In this document: piece by piece, positions 29,030 to 38,474 of the stretch
How the letters are laid out: each line of letters begins with the position of its first letter
How positions within the stretch are numbered: position 1 is the first letter of the stretch
Assembly: GCF_002115725.1 (NCBI RefSeq)
Contig: NZ_JFKD01000008.1
Coordinates: 124,001-188,000, forward strand
Source: Marivita cryptomonadis
GTDB taxonomy: Bacteria; Pseudomonadota; Alphaproteobacteria; Rhodobacterales; Rhodobacteraceae
Direction of reading: 5' to 3'
DNA: 64,000 nucleotides
Translations under genes and position numbers: made by a program
Notes under the pieces: model-generated
Seen by the model: the letters and a program-made list of their open reading frames with translations, nothing else
The model's database searches: none
Told to the model about the DNA's origin: nothing

Positions 29030-29087
29030 GCGATGCGTCACCGCATCGCGTGTTTCCGTTGACGGAAACACTGGGGGCCAGCCCCCA
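29030..29087. repeat. Three abutting palindromes between convergent pccR and ampD
   Basis: Three hairpins follow one another without spacers. The first has an 8-bp stem (GCGATGCG/CGCATCGC, 29030-29049). The second has a 9-bp stem with loop TTGA (29050-29071). The third has a 7-bp stem, TGGGGGC-CA-GCCCCCA (29072-29087). A tail (ACCCCCGAAGTATTTTGAAA, from 29089) follows; I recall similar tails at many intergenic sites in Rhodobacteraceae. The cluster probably forms a bidirectional transcription end. Confidence 0.75.
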
Positions 29088-29118
29088 GACCCCCGAAGTA
29101 TTTTGAAACCAGAGAAGA

Positions 29119-29814
29119 TCAGGACGCCGCGACAGGCCAGCGCAGTGCGAGGTTGGTCATGATCGCGCGGTCGGTAGCATCCAGCGGACCAGCCGCATAA
29201 GGGCGGAACCGCAGGCGAAAGCTGTGCAGCAGGGTGTCAAGCGGCACATCGGCGGTATAGCCGAAGCGGCGGGCGTTTTGTGTGAAATCACCATCGCCTT
29301 GCGCTTCGGGCCAGACCGCCAGCCCTTGGCGTGCAAGCCGCAGCCAGTCGAACCGTGCGCCCGGGTCGATCTTGCGGCCCGGCGCCATGTCGGAGTGACC
29401 GATCACCCGTTCCGGTGGAATGGCGTGGCGCTGCATGATACCCGCGACCAGCGTGTCGAGCGCATCCATCTGTTTCGCTGCAAAGGGCGTGCTGCCGGTG
29501 TTGGAGATCTCGATCCCGATAGAGCGGGAGTTCACATCCGTAACCGGCCCCCACGCCCCTGCCCCGGCATGCCAAGCGCGGTCGCTCTCGTACACCAACT
29601 GCCACACTGTGCCATCCGGCCCCAGCACGTAATGGGCCGAGACCTGCGCATCGGTATGGCAGAGCCAGTCCCGTGCTTTTTCAGCGCAGGTCATGGCGGT
29701 GTAGTGCAGAACAATCAGATCAGGCCGCGCGCCGTCGCGTCGCGGCCCGCAATTTGGCGAGGGATGCCAGAGCGGCGTCAGTTGCGCACCGCGCGGAACG
29801 GTGCCGGATCCCAA
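29119..29814 (-). CDS. ampD: N-acetylmuramoyl-L-alanine amidase, AmpD family
   Basis: About 220-231 residues. Amidase_2 fold with zinc ligands in VLHYTAM and HSDMAPGRKIDPG, and IGIEISN before them. AmpD cleaves anhydro-muropeptides during cell-wall recycling in the cytoplasm. No ATG or GTG begins the frame: the candidates are a TTG at 29814, which overlaps the upstream gene by 37 bases, or a CTG at 29781 that would overlap the upstream TGA as CTGA. Neither has a clear Shine-Dalgarno, so the start is uncertain and the TTG is given as the outer limit. Confidence 0.82.
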   Translation of the reverse strand: MGSGTVPRGAQLTPLWHPSPNCGPRRDGARPDLIVLHYTAMTCAEKARDWLCHTDAQVSAHYVLGPDGTVWQLVYESDRAWHAGAGAWGPVTDVNSRSIGIEISNTGSTPFAAKQMDALDTLVAGIMQRHAIPPERVIGHSDMAPGRKIDPGARFDWLRLARQGLAVWPEAQGDGDFTQNARRFGYTADVPLDTLLHSFRLRFRPYAAGPLDATDRAIMTNLALRWPVAAS

Positions 29815-30485
29815 GCGCAGGCAAAGCCGTCACCATCGGGATCAAGGTTCTGGCGATCCCGTTCCGGCCCGCCATTGGCGAGGAATTCCTCTTGTGCCAA
29901 ATCCGCAGACGTAAAGGCCGCGCAATTGCGCAGGTGGCGGTTCTCCGACGCAAAGGACGAGCGACGATAGATCGGCGCGCCCTTGGGGTTCGTCGTTTGA
30001 AGTGCGTAGGCCACGATGTTTGGTGCGTTTGTACCGGGCCGCGTCGGCAGCGCTTCGGGCGCGATCACCTGGTAGCGCGCGCGGTTCTGCGCGATCAGGG
30101 CTGCGTCGCCTTCGATGCTGCGGGTGTTGGCGACCGCGTCAAAGTTGTTTTCCTCGGATATTCCGGCAGCGTTGGCCACGATCTGCGGCGCCGGGTTGCC
30201 CGGGGAGGCCTGTACCGGATCGACGCCCGAATTGGCGCGGCGCGCCTCGATGTCGGCGGCGTCCAGCGGGCCCGTGGCGGACAATGGTGCCCCGGTGACC
30301 GCGGGTGGCGCGCCAATGGTGGTTGGGGCAGCACGGCCTTCGAGCACCGCATCGCGTTGCTGGTTGTAGCCGTCGATGCGGTCAAAACCCACAGCACTGT
30401 CTGGAATGCTGGGGCTGCACGCGGTCAGGGCCAACAGGGCTGCGCCCCCGGCCAATGTGCGGATAATGCCGTGTGTCTGGATCAT
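29778..30485 (-). CDS. Lipoprotein with C-terminal Excalibur-type calcium-binding motif
   Basis: Protein of 235 residues. The signal peptide ends in LLALTAC (lipobox Cys23). A low-complexity linker rich in Ala, Pro and Gly follows. The last 60 residues hold an Excalibur-like domain: ENRHLRNCAAFTSADLAQEE then LDPDGDGFACAWDP, with the DxDxDGxxC signature. ATG at 30485 is selected because GAGGCAGGA precedes it. It overlaps or abuts ampD, so a cell-envelope function linked to wall turnover is plausible (inference). Confidence 0.75.
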   Translation of the reverse strand: MIQTHGIIRTLAGGAALLALTACSPSIPDSAVGFDRIDGYNQQRDAVLEGRAAPTTIGAPPAVTGAPLSATGPLDAADIEARRANSGVDPVQASPGNPAPQIVANAAGISEENNFDAVANTRSIEGDAALIAQNRARYQVIAPEALPTRPGTNAPNIVAYALQTTNPKGAPIYRRSSFASENRHLRNCAAFTSADLAQEEFLANGGPERDRQNLDPDGDGFACAWDPAPFRAVRN

Positions 30486-30508
30486 GTCCTGCCTCATTCG
30501 GCGCAAAG

Positions 30509-31992
<1,484 letters not shown>

Positions 31993-31993
<1 letters not shown>

Positions 31994-32280
31994 TATTCCA
32001 CCACCTTCGGCACGGCGAAAAAGCCCTCGCGGGCGTCGGGGGCGTTGGCGAGAACCTTGTCCTGCATGCCGCCGTCGGTGACGCCATCCTGACGGCGCTT
32101 GAGGCGCATCGGCTCCACGCTGACCATCGGCTCTACACCTTCTACATCGACCTCGTTCAGCTGCTCGATAAAGCCGAGGATGTTGCTGAATTCTTGCGCC
32201 AATGCAGGCAGCGCGTCGTCTTCGACGCGGATGCGCGCGAGCTTGGCCACGCGGGCGGCGGTTTCGATATCAATGGACAT
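31993..32280 (-). CDS. gatC: Asp-tRNA(Asn)/Glu-tRNA(Gln) amidotransferase subunit C
   Basis: Protein of 95 residues with the usual pattern: [17 protein letters not shown] at the N-terminus, the [19 protein letters not shown] core and a DGVTDGG turn near the C-terminus. GatC stabilises the GatA-GatB complex. It is followed by gatA with a TAATG overlap. Confidence 0.95.
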
Positions 32281-32401
32281 GAGGCGAGGTCCCCTCGGTT
32301 TCTGCGAACTGCGGATCTTTCGCAGCGTTTAGCCGTAGCCGGGGATGGGTTCAAGTGGCGCAACCACCGCTTCAACCCGACGTGACCCTGTGCCCTAGCT
32401 G

Positions 32402-33595
32402 TCAGCCCGGTGGGGATGCCGCGGGCGGCGTATCGGCGTCGAAGACAGACAACGGCAAGGTCAAGGAATGAGAGACACCGCCTTCGCCCCAATCTGTGTC
32501 GAGCGACCCGTTCATCTGGCGCGTCACGGTCGCTTCGATCAGCTTGCTGCCAAAGCCCTTGGCCAAGGGCGCGGCAGTGACCAACGGCCCACCCGCTTCG
32601 CTCCAGTTGAGCGTGACGGTGTCGCCACCCCGTTCGCCCGTGATCGAAACAGTACCCTGCGGATCGGACAGCGCGCCGTACTTGGCGGCATTGGTGGCCA
32701 ATTCGTGGATCACCAAGGCCAGATCGGTGACAGCACGACCCGACAATCGCAGCGCTGGCACATCCAGCGAGACCTGTGCGCGGCCGGGCATTTGGTGCGG
32801 CTGCACCAAACGGGTGATCAGGTCGTGCACGTCCAGTCCTTGCGGATCAACCCGTCCGTTCGCCAAAGCGGGGCTGACCATCGAATGCGCGAGATCCAGC
32901 GCCGACAATCGTCCTTTGAGGTCGCGGGCCATATCAGCCGGGCTGTCGGCAGAACGCGCAGTCAGGGCGATCATCCCGCCGACAACGGAAAACAGATTTT
33001 TGACCCTGTGGTTCATCTCGCGTGCCAAGGTTTGCATGGCGTCGCGTTCGTGCCGCAAATGCAGTTCGGTTTCGATCATCGCGGCAAGATCGGTCAACAC
33101 CTCGACATCGCTGTCGCGCCAGATGCGCGGGGCATCATCAATGGCGCAAAACGACCCGATCGGAGCACCGTTCGGGGCATGAATGGGAACGCCCAGATAA
33201 GCAACCACCCCCAGGTCGGACACGGCATCATTGGAAGCCAACAGCGCATGTTCACGCGCGTCAGACACGGCAAGCGGCCGGTCATGGGCCACAACATACT
33301 GGCACAAAGAGTGGCTCAACGGTGTTTCGCGGTCGGCATCCGCACCGCCGGGCAAGCCGCATTGGGCCTTGAAGAATTGGCGGTCCACATCGACGAAGGA
33401 AGCAAGCCCAACCGGCACGCCCAGAAATGTGGTGGCCAGACGTGCGGCGCGGTCGAACATTTCGTCAGCTGGTGTGTCCATCACCCTTGCGTCGGCCAAG
33501 GCGTTCAAACGGGCGGGATCAGACAGGCGATCTTCATGATCCGGCAAAGGCTTTGATGGAAATGGCGCGGCGCTGCTTGGTTTATGCATATTCAT
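32402..33595 (-). CDS. GAF-domain HWE-family sensor histidine kinase
   Basis: Protein of 397 residues. A GAF domain occupies about 40-190 (TTFLGVPVGLASFVDVDRQF, ETPLSHSLCQYVV, GVPIHAPNGAPIGSFC). It is followed by a phosphoacceptor region (AREMNHRVKNLFSVVGGM) typical of HWE/HisKA_2 kinases and an ATPase domain (IHELATNAAKYGALS, GFGSKLIEATV). No membrane segment is present, so it senses a cytoplasmic cue. The cysteine pattern is not that of a bilin-binding phytochrome GAF. ATG at 33595 is preferred to a TTG at 33631. It lies 194 bases downstream of bchJ on the same strand. No response regulator gene is adjacent. Confidence 0.85.
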   Translation of the reverse strand: MNMHKPSSAAPFPSKPLPDHEDRLSDPARLNALADARVMDTPADEMFDRAARLATTFLGVPVGLASFVDVDRQFFKAQCGLPGGADADRETPLSHSLCQYVVAHDRPLAVSDAREHALLASNDAVSDLGVVAYLGVPIHAPNGAPIGSFCAIDDAPRIWRDSDVEVLTDLAAMIETELHLRHERDAMQTLAREMNHRVKNLFSVVGGMIALTARSADSPADMARDLKGRLSALDLAHSMVSPALANGRVDPQGLDVHDLITRLVQPHQMPGRAQVSLDVPALRLSGRAVTDLALVIHELATNAAKYGALSDPQGTVSITGERGGDTVTLNWSEAGGPLVTAAPLAKGFGSKLIEATVTRQMNGSLDTDWGEGGVSHSLTLPLSVFDADTPPAASPPG

Positions 33596-33789
33596 CCGCG
33601 TGGCCCCCAAGGTGACGCGACCTTCGATCAACTATTCCACAAAAATGCCTGCACTCCCCCTGAGCGCTGACAATCTTTACTGGCCAAGGGCACGGAGCGC
33701 ACCCTAAAGCTGTGTCGGAGATAGATCATAACGCCCAATCTGAAGCAGGCAAAGCAGGAATGTCAGACCACGCGGGAAACCCTGCGTTT

Positions 33790-34425
33790 TCAGACTGTTC
33801 CGATTGTCAGTTCAAACTGACAGGCGCGGTGCCCGTGCATCGCACAGCACGTGGTTTCGCGGCAAAGGGCGCGCGGATGCACCAAGGTTCGGTACAGGTG
33901 TTGGAACACCGCCGCGTGCCAATGGCACAGAGGCACATCGCTGGTTTCGCCCAGCACAATAGGATTGTCCGCGATCTCGAACCGCCACGGCCCATGCGCA
34001 ACAAAGGCCCCCGAGCCCGCGAAGGTCCACGCGTGTTTGGTGATTGCTTTCGACAGGCTGCGTGCCGCCAAAGGTGACGGCAACGCCTTTAGGATCCGCT
34101 GGGCAAATTTCGGGATACGATGCGCCAAAATGTAGTCCGCCGTCGCCCTGCCCGCCTCTGACGCCAATATTGGGGCCATGACAGGCTCGTCGCGGCGCAG
34201 CACCTGATGCAACCGTGCCGCGTCGCCTTCGGGGATCATCTGGCTGCCGTCCGGCACTTCGAACACGTGGGCTTTGGCCAGCAGCTGCACCACCCGCGCC
34301 TCGCCAAAGGTCCGCTCAATCTGCGGCAAAAGTTGCAGGATGGCGTTGGGCCCGATCAGCGCACCGGTCGGGCCACTGGGGCGGGCATCCTTAGACGTCC
34401 TCCATTTGCTGCGATCCGCCTCCAC
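33790..34425 (-). CDS. bchJ: Bacteriochlorophyll biosynthesis protein BchJ (V4R domain)
   Basis: Protein of 211 residues, the usual BchJ length. The N-terminus [20 protein letters not shown] and the central V4R-like domain are present. Blocks such as [20 protein letters not shown] and [13 protein letters not shown] are characteristic. BchJ was first thought to be the 8-vinyl reductase and is now considered an accessory protein affecting porphyrin-intermediate flow. The only plausible start is GTG at 34425, preceded by GAGG and overlapping the end of bchE by 35 bases, the same gene order as bchE-bchJ of Rhodobacter. Confidence 0.88.
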   Translation of the reverse strand: MEADRSKWRTSKDARPSGPTGALIGPNAILQLLPQIERTFGEARVVQLLAKAHVFEVPDGSQMIPEGDAARLHQVLRRDEPVMAPILASEAGRATADYILAHRIPKFAQRILKALPSPLAARSLSKAITKHAWTFAGSGAFVAHGPWRFEIADNPIVLGETSDVPLCHWHAAVFQHLYRTLVHPRALCRETTCCAMHGHRACQFELTIGTV

Positions 34426-36055
34426 AAGCTTTGACCTCGGCTCCGTTCGGCATCTTGAAGTCCTGCGTGCGTTCGGCAGAGCGTTCTTTCATCTGTGCCT
34501 TCACCGCCTCGCGGCGTTCCTTGGCTGCAGCGGCCTTGTCAGCAGAGGACACCCAATCCTCCATCTGCGCCTCGGCGATGGTGCGGCTGTCGTCGAACTG
34601 GAAGTCGAGCTTGTTCTTCGATTGCGGCCCGGTATAGCCGACCTTGCCCAGATCATAGAACGTCCGGCCCACACCGGCCTTAAGGAAGGCATAAAGGCAG
34701 CCCAGCAGATACCGTCGCCGGAAGCCTGTGCCACGCCATGGATAGTGGAACAGCGCCTTTTTCATGTAGAACCGGCGGTAGTTGTTCATCACCCCGTCAA
34801 GCAGTTCCCCCCGCTCCATCGCGGCGGGTTTCATGATGGGTGTGACAAAGTTATAGCGACTGAAATCAAAGACTTCGACTTGGTCCTTCAACTCTTGGAA
34901 TAAGGGCGTGAAGGGCCACGGCGTGTACATCGACCAGTTCGCCAGATCAGGCTGCCAGTCCCACGCCATCTGGTAGGTCTCTTCCAGCGTTTCGGGCGTT
35001 TCGTTGTCGAGCCCCACGATAAACTGCGCCTCGACCAGAATGTCTGCCTCACGGAGCAGGCGAATGGCGGTCTTGTTCTCGTCGACCTTGGTTTCCTTGT
35101 TGAAGATGTCGAGCTTCATCTGTGCGGCGGCCTCGGTGCCCAAGGACACATGGACCAGCCCCGCCTTGCGGTAGAACTTGAGCAGATCTCGGTCGCGGTA
35201 GATGTCGGTCACGCGGGTATTGATGCCCCACTTGACGCGGTCCGGCAGGCCCCGGTCGATCAGTTCCTGACAGAAGGCCACGAATTTCTTCTTGTTGATG
35301 GTGGGTTCCTCGTCCGCAAGGATGAAGAAGCCAACCCCGTGATTTTCAACCAGATCCTCGATCTCGTCCACGACATCCTTGGGATCGCGCACGCGGTAGT
35401 CGCGCCAGAACTTCCACTGGGAACAGAAGGAACAGGTGAAGGGGCAGCCGCGCGCAAGGTTGGGGATCGCGACGCGGGTGCCCAGCGGGATGTAGATGTA
35501 TTTCGACCATTCCAAGACGGTCCAATCCGGTTTGATCTTGGACAGGTCTTTGACCGTGCTCGCCGCCGGGGTCGCGACGATCTGGTCACCGTCCAGAAAG
35601 GCCAAACCTTTGATCTTGTGCTTGTCGGCGGGCCAGCGCCCGTCTTCGATGGCGAGCATCAGTTCGGTGCAAATCTCTTCGCCTTCACCACGCACGATCA
35701 CATCGACCCAAGGGGCTTCAGAGAAAACCTGCTTATACATGAAGGTCGCGTGCACCCCGCCCAGCATCCGCACCGCGTTCGGCACCACTTCGCTGGCGAC
35801 CTTGAGCACGTCTTCGGCGCGGTAAATCGACGGGGTGATCGCGGTCACACCCACCACATCGGGCTTGATCTCTTCCATGCGACGGGCCAGATCGGCATCG
35901 TCGATATTGTCGGTCATGGCGTCGATGAAATGGATGTCATCAAACCCCGCCTGCCGCAGATGCCCTGACAGGTATGCCACCCAAGCGGGCGGCCACGTTC
36001 CAGCAATCTCGGCTCCGCCAGAGCGGTAATTCGGATGGACAAACAAAATGCGCAT
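34391..36055 (-). CDS. bchE: Anaerobic Mg-protoporphyrin IX monomethyl ester oxidative cyclase
   Basis: Protein of 554 residues. An N-terminal cobalamin-binding domain ([30 protein letters not shown]) precedes a radical SAM domain with CxxxCxxC at Cys204, Cys208 and Cys211 ([10 protein letters not shown]). BchE forms ring E of bacteriochlorophyll using water-derived oxygen and needs cobalamin, a 4Fe-4S cluster and S-adenosylmethionine, so it works without O2. GGGGAGAG precedes the ATG. The C-terminus ends in Cys/Gly-rich KACGGGSQQ. The promoter region contains FNR-like and PpsR-like sites. No other photosynthesis gene is nearby. Confidence 0.95.
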   Translation of the reverse strand: MRILFVHPNYRSGGAEIAGTWPPAWVAYLSGHLRQAGFDDIHFIDAMTDNIDDADLARRMEEIKPDVVGVTAITPSIYRAEDVLKVASEVVPNAVRMLGGVHATFMYKQVFSEAPWVDVIVRGEGEEICTELMLAIEDGRWPADKHKIKGLAFLDGDQIVATPAASTVKDLSKIKPDWTVLEWSKYIYIPLGTRVAIPNLARGCPFTCSFCSQWKFWRDYRVRDPKDVVDEIEDLVENHGVGFFILADEEPTINKKKFVAFCQELIDRGLPDRVKWGINTRVTDIYRDRDLLKFYRKAGLVHVSLGTEAAAQMKLDIFNKETKVDENKTAIRLLREADILVEAQFIVGLDNETPETLEETYQMAWDWQPDLANWSMYTPWPFTPLFQELKDQVEVFDFSRYNFVTPIMKPAAMERGELLDGVMNNYRRFYMKKALFHYPWRGTGFRRRYLLGCLYAFLKAGVGRTFYDLGKVGYTGPQSKNKLDFQFDDSRTIAEAQMEDWVSSADKAAAAKERREAVKAQMKERSAERTQDFKMPNGAEVKACGGGSQQMEDV

Positions 36056-36072
36056 GGCGACTCTCCCCGTGT

Positions 36073-36123
36073 TGTAAACTTACCCTGACACATTGCGTGT
36101 CCGTTTTGATTGACATGGATCAA
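36073..36123 (-). promoter_or_regulatory. bchE promoter: FNR-type box and two TGT-N12-ACA palindromes
   Basis: Two sites fit TGT-N12-ACA, the motif of the aerobic photosynthesis repressor PpsR/CrtJ: TGTAAACTTACCCTGACA (36073-36090) and TGTCCGTTTTGATTGACA (36098-36115), seven bases apart. The second overlaps an FNR-type site, TTGAC-ATGG-ATCAA (36110-36123). All lie 18-68 bases upstream of the bchE start. In Rhodobacter, bchE is activated by FnrL and bch genes are repressed by PpsR/CrtJ (established). The sites seen here are sequence matches only. Confidence 0.75.
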
Positions 36124-36192
36124 AACCGCATCAGGCCTTTCGCAGCGCGCGCGCTGTGTTAGCCTCAAGTCAAACATAAGGGGAGTTCTCAG

Positions 36193-36885
36193 ATGGATAT
36201 CATTTGGCTTGGACATGGATCGTTCCGCATCGAAATCGGCGATCAGGTGCTGCTTATCGACCCGTGGCTGAACGGCAATCCAATGATGGAGGATCACGAC
36301 AAAGACGCGGCCATCGCGGGGGCGACGCATATTCTTGTCACCCACGGGCACGGTGATCACACGGCGGATGTTGTCGAGATCTCGGGCAAAACCGGCGCGC
36401 CGGTGTCGGGGATGGTGGAACTGGCCAAACACCTGCACGGTCTTGGTGCGAAAGAAGGCCACGCCTTCAACAAGGGGGGCACGATCACGCTGGGCAATAC
36501 GGCCGCGACGCTGGTGCCCGCCTCGCATTCGTCGACCATGCAGGTTGGGGACACGCCGCGCTATATGGGGATGGAAACCGGCTTTATCCTGCGCGGCGAT
36601 GGCAAGACGCTGTATTTCTCGGGCGATACGTCGATCATGGCCGACATGGACTGGATCGGGGATTACTACAAACCCGATATCGGCATCCTGTCAGCGGGCG
36701 GATATTACACCATGGACATGGCGGGTGTGGCCTATGCCGCGAAACGGTATTTCGACTTCAAGACGCTGATCCCCTGCCACTACCGGACTTTCCCGGCACT
36801 GGAGCAATCCGCCGAAGGGCTGGTGCGTGCGCTGCCCGAGGTCGACGTGATCGAACCGCAGGTTATGCAGGCGATCACTGTCTGA
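36193..36885 (+). CDS. UPF0173-family metal-dependent hydrolase (metallo-beta-lactamase fold)
   Basis: Protein of 230 residues. The MBL motif is seen as THGHGDHTADV (HxHxDH) at about 52-60, with further ligands in SHSSTMQVGDTPRYMG, YFSGDTSIMAD and IPCHYRTFP. The family (YtkL/UPF0173) has no firmly assigned substrate. GGGGAG precedes the ATG. It is divergent from bchE with a 137-base gap and convergent with metY. Confidence 0.88.
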   Translation: MDIIWLGHGSFRIEIGDQVLLIDPWLNGNPMMEDHDKDAAIAGATHILVTHGHGDHTADVVEISGKTGAPVSGMVELAKHLHGLGAKEGHAFNKGGTITLGNTAATLVPASHSSTMQVGDTPRYMGMETGFILRGDGKTLYFSGDTSIMADMDWIGDYYKPDIGILSAGGYYTMDMAGVAYAAKRYFDFKTLIPCHYRTFPALEQSAEGLVRALPEVDVIEPQVMQAITV

Positions 36886-36889
36886 GGGG

Positions 36890-36955
36890 GGCAAGCCCGT
36901 TCGAACGGGCTTGCCGAAGTTTCGAAACTTCGGGAAAGGCCCTTTGAAGGGCCTT
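36890..36955. repeat. Three tandem palindromes between convergent UPF0173 and metY genes
   Basis: The first is a 26-base perfect palindrome (36890-36915) centred on TTCGAA. The second is a 20-base perfect palindrome (CCGAAGTTTCGAAACTTCGG, 36914-36933), also centred on TTCGAA and sharing two bases with the first. The third is AAGGCCCTT-TG-AAGGGCCTT (36936-36955). They fill the whole gap between the two stop codons and probably end transcription from both sides. Confidence 0.75.
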
Positions 36956-36960
36956 CCACA

Positions 36961-38250
36961 TCACTTGGTTGCGTTCAGCGCCTGGTTCAGATCGGCAATC
37001 AGGTCTGCAGGATCTTCGATACCGATGGAAATCCGCACGACGCTGGGCCCCGCGCCTGCAGCTTCTTGCTGTTCCGGTGTCAGCTGACGGTGGGTGGTCG
37101 AGGCCGAGTGGATCACTAGGCTGCGCGTGTCGCCAAGGTTCGCCACGTGGCTGAAGATCTCGAGCGAGTCGACGAATTTCACACAGGCGTCATAGCCGCC
37201 CTTGAGCTTGACCGTGAACAACCCGCCCGCGCCATTCGGGCAAATGCTGGCCACGCGGTGATTGTAGGGCGAGGATGGAAGGCCTGCATAGGTCACCGCC
37301 TCGACCGCGTCGTGGGTCTCAAGCCAGCCCGCCACTTCCATCGCGTTCTCGACATGCTTCTGCATCCGCAAGCTCAGGGTTTCGATCCCCATCAGCGTGT
37401 AATGCGCGGCCTGCGGGTTCAGCGTCATGCCCAGATCGCGCAGACCAATGGCAATACCGTGGAAGGTGAAGGCCAGAGGGCCAAAGGTCTCGTGGAACTT
37501 GAGGCCGTGATAGGCGGGCTCCGGTGCGCTGAGTGACGGGAACTTGTCATTGGCGGACCAGTCGAACCGGCCCGAGTCCACCACGACACCGCCGGTCACA
37601 GTGCCATTGCCCGTGAGGTACTTGGTCATCGAATGCACAACCAGCGTGGCGCCGTGTTCGATCGGGCGGCACAGATACGGCGTGGCCGAGGTGTTGTCGA
37701 CGATGAGCGGTATGCCCGCGTCGTCGGAAATCGCCGAGATCGCATCCAGATCGGTGATGTAGCCACCCGGGTTGGCGATGGATTCGCAGAACACTGCGCG
37801 GGTGTCGTCGTTGATCGCCGCTTTCACCGCGTCCAGATCGTCGAAATCGACAAAGGTCGCGGACCAGCCGAAGCGTTTGATCGTCTGGCTGAACTGGGTG
37901 ATCGTGCCACCGTAGAGGCGCGTCGACGCAACCACGTTCTTGCCCGGCCCCATCAGCGGGAACAGCGCCATGATCTGCGCTGCGTGCCCCGATGAACAGC
38001 AGACCGCGCCCACGCCACCTTCAAGCGTCGCCATGCGTTCTTGCAGCGCGGCAACGGTCGGGTTGGTCAGTCGGGAATAGATGTATCCCACTTCCTGAAG
38101 GTTGAACAAAGCGGCTGCGTGATCGGCATCGCGGAACACATAGGCGGTGGTCTGATAGATCGGCACCTGCCGCGCGCCCGTGGCCGGGTCAGGCCGTGCG
38201 CCTGCGTGGATTTGAAGCGTGTCGAAACCGTAGCTCGGTCCGTCTGTCAT
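36961..38250 (-). CDS. metY: O-acetylhomoserine sulfhydrylase (Cys/Met metabolism PLP enzyme)
   Basis: Protein of 429 residues. N-terminus GFDTLQIHAGARPDPATGAR is typical of MetY. The PLP lysine lies in VVHSMTKYLTGNGTVTGG, and further conserved blocks are YIYSRLTNPTVAALQERMA and LGDTRSLVIHSASTTH. It makes homocysteine from O-acetylhomoserine and sulfide. ATG at 38250 with GGGGAGAG in front fixes the start; a longer in-frame extension is not supported. It is divergent from the quinone oxidoreductase gene. Confidence 0.94.
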   Translation of the reverse strand: MTDGPSYGFDTLQIHAGARPDPATGARQVPIYQTTAYVFRDADHAAALFNLQEVGYIYSRLTNPTVAALQERMATLEGGVGAVCCSSGHAAQIMALFPLMGPGKNVVASTRLYGGTITQFSQTIKRFGWSATFVDFDDLDAVKAAINDDTRAVFCESIANPGGYITDLDAISAISDDAGIPLIVDNTSATPYLCRPIEHGATLVVHSMTKYLTGNGTVTGGVVVDSGRFDWSANDKFPSLSAPEPAYHGLKFHETFGPLAFTFHGIAIGLRDLGMTLNPQAAHYTLMGIETLSLRMQKHVENAMEVAGWLETHDAVEAVTYAGLPSSPYNHRVASICPNGAGGLFTVKLKGGYDACVKFVDSLEIFSHVANLGDTRSLVIHSASTTHRQLTPEQQEAAGAGPSVVRISIGIEDPADLIADLNQALNATK

Positions 38251-38474
38251 GGTTCTCTCCCCTTGGAACTGGTTGGTTGCGCACAGGATTAGGGCATCGC
38301 GGGGTGGCTCACAACTGTTGGCGTGCGCGAAAGAACAGTCGCGCCGTGCTGGCCATGGCTTCCCGGAACAGGGTTTCGATTTCCCTTCGTCCTTCAAAAC
38401 ACTGTCCCGCAGCCTTGCGGAGCGCCCGGATTCTGCGACACAAGGAGGAGACACAAGACAGGATCCGCACCGCC

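Noticed and set aside
29030..29087. CRISPR-like or mobile-element repeat
   Set aside because: The units are palindromes of different sequence without spacers, and there is no transposase, cas gene or target duplication nearby.
33794..33815. GGAAC followed by GTTT near the end of bchJ as an EcfG-type stress promoter for the kinase
   Set aside because: The spacing is one base short and the -10 lacks the usual C; one loose match in GC-rich DNA is not enough.
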